A stretch of 64,000 nt of DNA. Source: Morinoia aosen (lineage: Eukaryota; Arthropoda; Malacostraca; Amphipoda; Talitridae). The stretch is taken from contig CM059560.1 in the NCBI GenBank assembly GCA_030386875.1, positions 43,380,757 through 43,444,756 on the forward strand, given 5' to 3'. The first letter of the stretch is position 1; each line of letters starts with the position of its first letter. Positions 52,701 to 62,640 of the stretch are shown here, piece after piece. The position numbers and the translations under genes are program-made. The notes beneath the pieces were generated by a model. That model saw only the letters and a list, made by a program, of their open reading frames with translations, made no database searches and was not told the origin of the DNA.

Positions 52701-54084
52701 AGAGATACCTCGTGTACTCCTTTGTACGTTCTAGAGATATTTCTTGTACTCCTGTGTGCGCTGTAGGGATACCTTCTGTACTCCTTTGTGCGCTGTAGAG
52801 ATACCTTCTGTACTCCTTTGTGCGCTGTAGAGATACCTTCTGTACTCCTTTGTGCGCTGTAGAGATACCTTCTGTACTCCTTTGTGCGCTGTAGAGATAC
52901 CTTCTGTACTCCTTTGTGCGCTGTAGAGATACCTCGTGTACTCCTTTGTACGCTGTAGAGATACCTTCTGTACTCCTTTGTACGCTGTCTAGATACCTCG
53001 TGTACTCCTTTGTGCGCTGTAGAGATACCTTCTGTACTCCTTTGTACGCTGTAGAGATACCTCGTGTACTCCTTTGTACGTTTTAGAGATATTTCCTGTA
53101 CTCCTTTTGGCGCTGTAGAGATACCTTCTGTACTCCTTTGTGCGCTGTCGAGATACCTTCTGTACTCCTTTGTGCGCTGTAGAGATACCTTCTGTACTCC
53201 TTTGTGCGCTGTAGAGATACCTTCTGTACTCCTTTGTGCGCTGTAGAGATACCTTCTGTACTCCTTTGTGCGCTGTAGAGATACCTTCTGTACTCCTTTG
53301 TGCGCTGTAGAGATACCTTTTGTACTCCTTTGTGCGCTGTAGAGATAACTTCTGTACTCCTTTGTGCGCTGTAGAGATACCTCGTGTACTCCTTTGTACG
53401 CTGTAGAGATACCTTCTGTACTCCTTTGTGCGCTGTAGAGATACCTTCTGTACTCCTTTGTACGCTGTAGAGATACCTCGTGTACTCCTTTGTACGTTCT
53501 AGAGATATTTCCTGTACTCCTTTGTGCGCTGCAGAGATACCTTCTGTACTCCTTTGTGCGCTGTAGAGATACCTTCTGTACTCCTTTGTGCGCTGTAGAG
53601 ATACCTTCTGTACTCCTTTGTGCGCTGTAGAGATACCTTCTGTACTCCTTTGTGCGCTGTAGAGATACCTCGTGTACTCCTTTGTACGCTGTAGAGATAC
53701 CTTCTGTACTCCTTTGTACGCTGTAGAGATACCTCGTGTACTCCTTTGTGCGCTGTAGAGATCCCTTCTGTACTCCTTTGTACGCTGTAGAGATACCTCG
53801 TGTACTCCTTTGTGCGCTGTAGAGATACCTTCTGTACTCCTTTGTACGCTGTAGAGATACCTCGTGTACTCCTTTGTACGTTCTAGAGATATTTTCTGTA
53901 CTCCTTTGTGCGCTGTAGAGATACCTTCTGTACTCCTTTGTGCGCTGTAGAGATACCTTCTGTACTCCTTTGTGCGCTGTAGAGACACCTTCTGTACTCC
54001 TTTGTGCGCTGTAGAGATACCTTCTGTACTCCTTTGTGCGCTGTAGAGATACCTTCTGTACTCCTTTGTGCGCTGTAGAGATAC
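49701..54084 (+). repeat. Super-repeat S, copy S6 (4,384 bp, 137 monomers)
   Basis: CATC is at 49,701 and GAAATACC at 50,590 (889 bp). Two AGAAATTTCC HORs follow, the first preceded by a rearranged GTTTCAGAG near 50,745. ACGCCGT is near 51,223. The unit is much longer than its neighbours: the right part (about 51.8-54.1 kb) holds additional short HORs, and ends with monomers bearing GCTGTCTAG (near 52,986) and CTTTTGGCG (near 53,105) before the next CATC at 54,085. Confidence 0.85.
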
Positions 54085-57080
54085 CATCTGTACTCCTTTG
54101 TGCGCTGTAGAGATACCTTCTGTACTCCTTTGTGCGCTGTAGAGATACCTTCTGTACTCCTTTGTGCGCTGTAGAGATACCTCGTGTACTCCTTTGTACG
54201 CTGTAGAGATACCTTCTGTACTCCTTTGTACGCTGTAGAGATACCTCGTGTACTCCTTTGTACGTTCTAGAGATATTTCCTGTACTCCTTTGTGCGCTGT
54301 AGAGATACCTTCTGTACTCCTTTGTGCGCTGTAGAGATACCTTCTGTACTCCTTTGTGCGTTGTAGAGATACCTTCTGTACTCCTTTGTGCGCTGTAGAG
54401 ATACCTCGTGTACTCCTTTGTGCGCTGTAGAGATACCTTCTGTACTCCTTTGTGCGCTGTAGAGATACCTTCTGTACTCCTTTGTGCGCTGTAGAGATAC
54501 CTTCTGTACTCCTTAGTGCGCTGTAGAGATACCTTCTGTACTCCTTTGTGCGCTGTAGAGATACCTTCTGTACTCCTTTGTGCGCTGTAGAGATACCTTC
54601 TGTACTCCTTTGTGCGCTGTAGAGATACCTTCTGTACTCCTTTGTGCGCTGTAGAGATACCTCGTGTACTCCTTTGTACGCTGTAGAGATACCTTCTGTA
54701 CTCCTTTGTACGCTGTAGAGATACCTCGTGTACTCCTTTGTACGTTCTAGAGATATTTCCTGTACTCCTTTGTGCGCTGTAGAGATACCTTCTGTACTCC
54801 TTTGTGCGCTGTAGAGATACCTTCTGTACTCCTTTGTGCGCTGTAGAGATACCTTCTGTACTCCTTTGTGCGCTGTAGAGATACCTCGTGTACTCTTTTG
54901 TACGCTGTAGAGATACCTTCTGTACTCCTTTGTGCGCTGTAGAGATACCTTCTGTACTCCTTTGTGCGCTGTAGAGATACCTTCTGTACTCCTTTGTGCG
55001 CTGTAGAGATACCTTCGGTACTCCTTTGTGCGCTGTAGAGATACCTTCTGTACTCCTTTGTGCGCTGTAGAGATACCTTCTGTACTCCTTTGTGCGCTGT
55101 AGAGATACCTCGTGTACTCCTTTGTACGCTGTAGAGATACCTTCTGTACTCCTTTGTACGCTGTAGAGATACCTCGTGTACTCCTTTGTACGTTCGAGAG
55201 ATATTTCCTGTACTTCTATGTGCGCTGTAGAAATACCTTCTGTACTCCTTTGTGCGCTGTAGAGATACCTTCCGTACTCCTTTGTGCGCTGTAGAGATAC
55301 CTTCTTTACTCCTTTGTACGCTGTAGAGATACCTTCTGTACTGATTTGTACGCTGTAGAGATACCTCGTGTACTCCTTTGTACGTTCTAGAGAAATTTCC
55401 TGTACTCCTTTGTGCGCTGTAGAGATACCTTCTGTACTCCTTTGTGCGCTGTAGGGATACCTTCTGTACTCCTTTGTACGCTGTAGAGATACCTCGTGTA
55501 CTCCTTTGTACGTTCTAGAGATATTTCCTGTACTCCTTTGTGCGCTGTAAAGATACCTTCTGTACTCCTTTGTGCGCTGTAGAGATACCTTCTGTACTCC
55601 TTTGTGCGCTGTACAGATACTTTCTGTACTCCTTTGTGCGCTGTAGAGATACCTTCCGTACTCCTTTGTGCGCTGTAGAGATACCTTCTGTACTCCTTTG
55701 TGCGCTGTAGAGATACCTCGTGTACTCCTTTGTACGCTGTAGAGATACTTTCTGTACTCCTTTGTACGCCGTAGAGATACCTCGTGTACTCCTTTGTGCG
55801 CTGTAGAGATACCTTCTGTACTCCTTTGTGCGCTGTAGAGATACCTCGTGTACTCCTTTGTACGTTCTAGAGATATTTCCTGTACTCCTTTCTGCGCTGT
55901 AGAGATACCTTCTGTACTCCTTTGTGCGCTGTAGAGATACCTTCTGTACTCCTTTGTGCGCTGTAGAGATACCTTCTGTACTCCTTTGTACGCTGTAGAG
56001 ATACCTTCTGTACTCCTTTGTGCGCTGTAGAGATACCTTCTGTACTCCTTTGTACGCTGTAGAGATACCTCGTGTACTCCTTTGTACGTTCTAGAGATAT
56101 TTCCTGTACTCCTTTGTGCGCTGTAGAGATACCTTCTGTACTCCTTTGTGCGCTGTAGAGATACCTTCTGTACTCCTTTGTGCGCTGTAGAGATACCTTC
56201 TGTACTCCTTTGTACGCTGTAGAGATACCTTCTGTACTCCTTTGTGCGCTGTAGAGATACCTTCTGTACTCCTTTGTACGCTGTAGAGATACCTCGTGTA
56301 CTCCTTTGTACGTTCTAGAGATATTTCCTGTACTCCTTTGTGCGCTGTAGAGATACCTTCTGTACTATTTTTGCGCTGTAGAGACACCTTCTGTACTCCT
56401 TTGTGCGCTGTAGAGATACCTTCTGTACTCCTTTGTGCGCTGTAGAGATACCTTCTGTACTCCTTTGTACCCTGCAGAGATACCTTCTGTACTCCTTTGT
56501 GCGCTGTAGAGATACCTTCTGTACTCCTATGTACGCTGTAGAGATACCTCGTGTACTCCTTTGTACGTTCTAGAGATATTTCCTGTACTCCTTTGTGCGC
56601 TGTAGAGATACCTTCTGTACTCCTTTGTGCGCTGTAGAGATACCTTCTGTACTCCTTTGTGCGCTGTAGAAATACCTTCTGTACTCCTTTGTACGCTGTA
56701 GAGATACCTTCTGTACTCCTTTGTGCGCTGTAGAGATACCTTCTGTACTCCTTTGTACCCTGTAGAGATACCTCGTGTACTCCTTTGTACGTTCTAGAGA
56801 TATTTCCTGTACTCCTTTGTGCGCTGTAGAGATACCTTCTGTACTCCTTTGTGCGCTGTAGAGATACCTTCTGTACTCCTTTGTGCGCTGTAGAGATACC
56901 TTCTGTACTCCTTTGTGCGCTGTAGAGATACCTTCTGTACTCCTTTGTGCGCTGTAGAGATACCTCGTGTACTCCTTTGTACGCTGTAGAGATACCTTCT
57001 GTACTCCTTTGTACGCTGTAGAGATACCTCGTGTACTCCTTTGTGCGCTGTAGAGATACCTTCTGTACTCCTTTGTACGC
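54085..57080 (+). repeat. Super-repeat S, copy S7 (long form, right edge approximate)
   Basis: CATC is at 54,085 and GAAATACC at 55,230, 1,145 bp apart, which is 256 bp (8 monomers) more than S1-S3, S5 and S6 and equal to S0. TTCCG is near 55,272 and a single AGAAATTTCC HOR at 55,391. GTAAAGA (about 55,548), GTACAGA (about 55,612) and ACGCCGT (about 55,768) follow. A one-base loss lies in TGTACTATTTTTGCG at 56,361-56,375. The organisation matches S0, about 48 kb away, better than the neighbouring S4-S6. Confidence 0.86.
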
Positions 57081-59640
57081 TGTAGAGATACTTCGTGTAC
57101 TCCTTTGTACGTTCTAGAGATATTTCGTGTACTCCTTTGTGCGCTGTAGAGATACCTTCTGTACTCCTTTGTGCGCTGTAGAGATACCTTCTGTACTCCT
57201 TTGTGCGCTGTAGAGATACCTTCTGTACTCCTTTGTGCGCTGTAGAGATACCTTCTGTACTCCTTTGTGCGCTGTAGAGATACCTTCTGTACTCCTTTGT
57301 GCGCTGTAGAGATACCTTCTGTACTCCTTTGTGCGCTGTAGAGATACCTTCTGTACTCCTTTGTGCGCTGTAGAGATACCTTCTGTACTCCTTTGTGCGC
57401 TGTAGAGATACCTTCTGTACTCCTTTGTGCGCTGTAGAGATACCTTCTGTACTCCTTTGTGCGCTGTAGAGATACCTTCTGTACTCCTTTGTGCGCTGTA
57501 GAGATACCTTCTGAACTCCTTTGTGCGCTGTAGAGATACCTTCTGTACTCCTTTGTGCGCTGTAGAGATACCTCGTGTACTCCTTTGTACGCTGTAGAGA
57601 TACCTTCTGTACTCCTTTGTACGTTGTAGAGATATTTCCTGTACTCCTTTGTGCGCTGTAGAGATACCTTCTGTACTCCTTTGTGCGCTGTAGAGATACC
57701 TTCTGTACTCCTTTGTGCGCTGTAGAGATACCTTCTGTACTCCTTTGTGCGATGTAGAGATACGTTCTGTACTCCTTTGTGCGCAGTAGAGATACCTTCT
57801 GTACTCCTTTGTGCGCTGTAGAGATACCTTCTGTACTCCTTTGTGCGCTGTAGAGATACCTTCTGTACTCCTTTGTACGCTGTAGAGATACCTTCTGTAC
57901 TCCTTTGTTCGCTGTAGAGATACCTTCTGTACTCCTTTGTACGCTGTAGAGATACCTCGTGTACTCCTTTGTACGTTCTAGAGATATTTCCTGTACTCCT
58001 TTGTGCGCTGTAGAGATACCTTCTGTACTCCTTTGTGCGCTGTAGAGATACCTTCTGTACTCCTTTGTGCGCTGTAGAGATACCTTCTGTACTCCTTTGT
58101 ACGCTGTAGAGATACCTTCTGTACTCCTTTGTGCGCTGTAGAGATACCTTCTGTACTCATTTGTGCGCTGTAGAGATACCTTCTGTACTCCTTTGTACGC
58201 TGTAGAGATACCTCGTGTACTCCTTTGTACGTTCTAGAGATATTTCCTGTACTCCTTTGTGTGCTGTAGAGATACCTTCTGTACTCCTTTGTGCGCTGTA
58301 GAGATACCTTCTGTACTCCTTTGTGCGCTGTAGAGATACCTCCTGTACTCCTTTGTACGCTGTAGAGATACCTTCTGTACTCCTTTGTACGTTCTAGATA
58401 TATTTCCTGTACTCCTTTGTGCGCTGTAGAGATACCTTCTGTACTCCTTTGTACGCTGTAGAGATACCTCGTGTACTCCTTTGTACGTTCTAGAGATATT
58501 TCCTGTACTCCTTTGTGCGCTGTAGAGATACCTTCTGTACTCCTTTGTGTGCTGTAGAGATACCTTCTGTACTCCTTTGTGTGCTGTAGAGATACCTTCT
58601 GTACTCCTTTGTACGCTGTAGAGATACCTCGTGTACTCCTTTGTACGTTCTAGAGATATTTCCTGTACTCCTTTGTGCGCTGTAGAGATTCCTTCTGTAC
58701 TCCTTTGTGCGCTGTAGAGATACCTTCTGTACTCCTTTGTGCGCTGTAGAGATACCTTCTGTACTCCTTTGTACGCTGTAGAGATACCTTCTGTACTCCT
58801 TTGTGCGCTGTAGAGATACCTTCTGTACTCTTTTGTACGCTGTAGAGATACCTCGTGTACTCCTTTGTACGTTCTAGAGATATTTCCTGTACTCCTTTGT
58901 GCGCTGTAGAGATACCTTCTGTACTCCTTTGTGCGCTGTAGAGATACCTTCTGTACTCCTTTGTGCGCTGTAGAGATTCCTTCTGTACTCCTTTGTACGC
59001 TGTAGAGATACATTCTGTACTCCTTTGTGCGCTGTAGAGATACCTTCTGTACTCCCTTGTACGCTGTAGAGATACCTCGTGTACTCCTTTGTACGTTCTA
59101 GAGATATTTCCTGTACTCCTTTGTGCGCTTTAGAGATACCTTCTATACTCCTTTGTGCGCTGTAGAGATACCTTCTGTACTCCTTTGTGCGCTGTAGAGA
59201 TACCTTCTGTACTCCTTTGTACGCTGTAGAGATACCTTCTGTACTCCTTTGTGTGCTGTAGAGATACCTTCTGTACTCCTTTGTACGCTGTAGAGATACC
59301 TCGTGTACTCCTTTTTACGTTCTAGAGATATTTCCTGTACTCCTTTCTGCGCTGTAGAGATACCTTCTGTACTCCTTTGTTCGCTGTAGAGATACCTTCT
59401 GTACTCCTTTGTGCGCTGTAGAGATACCTTCTGTACTCCTTTGTGCGCTGTAGAGATACCTTCTGTACTCCTTTGTGCGCTGTAGAGATACCTTCTGTAC
59501 TCCTTTGTGCGCTGTAGAGATACCTCGTGTACTCCTTTGTACGCTGTAGAGATACCTTCTGTACTCCTTTGTACGCTGTAGAGATACCTCGTGTACTCCT
59601 TTGTGCGCTGTAGAGATACCTTCTGTACTCCTTTGTACGC
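57081..59640 (+). repeat. Super-repeat T, copy T1 (2,560 bp, 80 monomers)
   Basis: T copies begin with ACTTCGTG and a D monomer reading ATTTCGTG (57,091-57,130), recurring exactly 2,560 bp on at 59,651. Within T1 are a long run of type A monomers, ACGTTGTAGAG (57,621), GATACGTTCTG with GCGCAG (about 57,760-57,790), GTTCGCTG (TTC at 57,908), a D monomer opening AGATATATT (GTTCTAGATA at 58,391) and two adjacent GTGTGCTG monomers near 58,557-58,582. Confidence 0.87.
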
Positions 59641-62640
59641 TGTAGAGATACTTCGTGTACTCCTTTGTACGTTCTAGAGATATTTCGTGTACTCCTTTGT
59701 GCGCTGTAGAGATACCTTCTGTACTCCTTTGTGCGCAGTAGAGATACCTTCTGTACTCCTTTGTGCGCTGTAGAGATACCTTCTGTACTCCTTTGTGCGC
59801 TGTAGAGATACCTTCTGTACTCCTTTGTGCGCTGTGGAGATACCTTCTGTACTCCTTTGTGCGCTGTAGAGATACCTTCTGTACTCCTTTGTGCGCTGTA
59901 GAGATACCTTCTGTACTCCTTTGTGCGCTGTAGAGATACCTTCTGTACTCCTTTGTGCGCTGTAGAGATACCTTCTGTACTCCTTTGTGCGCTGTAGAGA
60001 TACCTTCTGTACTCCTTTGTGCGCTGTAGAGATACCTTCTGTACTCCTTTGTGCGCTGTAGAGATACCTTCTGTACTCCTTTGTGCGCTGTAGAGATACC
60101 TTCTGTACTCCTTTGTGCGCTGTAGAGATACCTCGTGTACTCCTTTGTACGCTGTAGAGATACCTTCTGTACTCCTTTGTACGTTGTAGAGATATTTCCT
60201 GTACTCCTTTGTGCGCTGTAGAGATACCTTCTGTACTCCTTTGTGCGCTGTAGAGATACCTTCTGTACTTCTTTGTGCGCTGTAGAGATACCTTCTGTAC
60301 TCCTTTGTGCGCTGTAGAGATACCTTCTGTACTCCTTTGTGCGCTGTAGAGATACCTTCTGTACTCCTTTGTGCGCTGTAGAGATACCTTCTGTACTCCT
60401 TTGTGCGCTGTAGAGATACCTTCTGTACTCCTTTGTACGCTGTAGAGATACCTTCTGTACTCCTTTGTTCGCTGTAGAGATACCTTCTGTACTCCTTTGT
60501 ACGCTGTAGAGATACCTTCTCTACTCCTTTGTACGCTGTAGAGATACCTCGTGTACTCCTTTGTACGTTCTAGAGATATTTCCTGTACTCCTTTGTGCGC
60601 TGTAGAGATACCTTCTGTACTCCTTTGTGCGCTGTAGAGATACCTTCTGTACTCCTTTGTGCGCTGTAGAGATACCTTCTGTACTCCTTTGTACGCTGTA
60701 GAGATACCTTCTGTACTCCTTTGTACGTTCTAGATATATTTCCTGTACTCCTTTGTGCGCTGTAGAGATACCTTCTGTACTCCTTTGTACGCTGTAGAGA
60801 TACCTCGTGTACTCCTTTGTACGTTCTAGAGATATTTCCTGTACTCCTTTGTGCGCTGTAGAGAGACCTTCTGTACTCCTTTGTGTGCTGTAGAGATACC
60901 TTCTGTACTCCTTTGTGCGCTGTAGAGATACCTTCTGTACTCCTTTGTACGCTGTAGAGATACCTCGTGTACTCCTTTGTACGTTCTAGAGATATTTCCT
61001 GTACTCCTTTGTGCGCTGTAGAGATTCCTTCTGTACTCCTTTGTGCGCTGTAGAGATACCTTCTGTACTCCTTTGTGCGCTGTAGAGATACCTTCTGTAC
61101 TCCTTTGTACGCTGTCTAGATACCTTCTGTACTCCTTTGTGCGCTGTAGAGATACCTTCTGTACTCTTTTGTACGCTGTAGAGATACCTCGTGTACTCCT
61201 TTGTACGTTCTAGAGATATTTCCTGTACTCCTTTTTGCGCTGTAGAGATACCTTCTGTACTCCTTTGTGTGCTGTAGAGATACCTTCTGTACTCCTTTGT
61301 GCGCTGTAGAGATACCTTCTGTACTCTTTTGTACGCTGTAGAGATACCTTCTGTACTCCTTTGTGCGCTGTAGAGATACCTTCTGTACTCCTTTGTACGC
61401 TGTAGAGATACCTCGTGTACTCATTTGTACGTTCTAGAGATATTTCCTGTACTCCTTTGTGCGCTTTAGAGATACCTTCTGTACTCCTTTGTGCGCTGTA
61501 GAGATACCTTCTGTACTCCTTTGTACGCTGTAGAGATACCTTCTGTACTCCTTTGTGCGCTGTAGAGATACCTTCTGTACTCCTTTGTGCGCTGTAGAGA
61601 TACCTTCTGTACTCCTTTGTACGCTGTAGAGATACCTTCTGTACTCCTTTGTTCGCTGTAGAGATACCTTCTGTACTCCTTTGTACGCTGTAGAGATACC
61701 TTCTCTACTCCTTTGTACGCTGTAGAGATACCTCGTGTACTCCTTTGTACGTTCTAGAGATATTTCCTGTACTCCTTTGTGCGCTGTAGAGATACCTTCT
61801 GTACTCCTTTGTGCGCTGTAGAGATACCTTCTGTACTCCTTTGTGCGCTGTAGAGATACCTTCTGTACTCCTTTGTACGCTGTAGAGATACCTTCTGTAC
61901 TCCTTTGTACGTTCTAGATATATTTCCTGTACTCCTTTGTGCGCTGTAGAGATACCTTCTGTACTCCTTTGTACGCTGTAGAGATACCTCGTGTACTCCT
62001 TTGTACGTTCTAGAGATATTTCCTGTACTCCTTTGTGCGCTGTAGAGATACCTTCTGTACTCCTTTGTGTGCTGTAGAGATACCTTCTGTACTCCTTTGT
62101 GCGCTGTAGAGATACCTTCTGTACTCCTTTGTACGCTGTAGAGATACCTCGTGTACTCCTTTGTACGTTCTAGAGATATTTCCTGTACTCCTTTGTGCGC
62201 TGTAGAGATTCCTTCTGTACTCCTTTGTGCGCTGTAGAGATACCTTCTGTACTCCTTTGTGCGCTGTAGAGATACCTTCTGTACTCCTTTGTGCGCTGTC
62301 GAGATACCTTCTGTACTCCTTTGTGCGCTGTAGAGATACCTTCTGTACTCTTTTGTACGCTGTAGAGATACCTCGTGTACTCCTTTGTACGTTCTAGAGA
62401 TATTTACTGTACTCCTTTTTGCGCTGTAGAGATACCTTCTGTACTCCTTTGTGCGCTGTAGAGATACCTTCTGTACTCCTTTGTGCGCTGTAGAGATACC
62501 TTCTGTACTCCTTTGTGCGCTGTAGAGATACCTTCTGTACTCCTTTGTGCGCTGTAGAGATACCTTCTGAACTCCTTTGTGCGCTGTAGAGATACCTTCT
62601 GTACTCCTTTGTGCGCTGTAGAGATACCTCGTGTACTCCT
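59641..62640 (+). repeat. Super-repeat T, copy T2 with an internal 1,184-bp tandem duplication
   Basis: T2 starts at the second ATTTCGTG (59,651) and carries ACGTTGTAG at 60,181. It then shows its right half twice: GTTCGCTG 60,468/61,652, TTCTCTACTCC 60,521/61,705, GTTCTAGATA 60,727/61,911, GTGTGCTG 60,883/62,067, GAGATTCC 61,026/62,210 and CTCTTTTG near 61,166/62,350. All are exactly 1,184 bp (37 monomers) apart. One monomer reads GTCTAGAT in the first part (near 61,115) and GTCGAGAT in the second (near 62,299). Confidence 0.9.
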
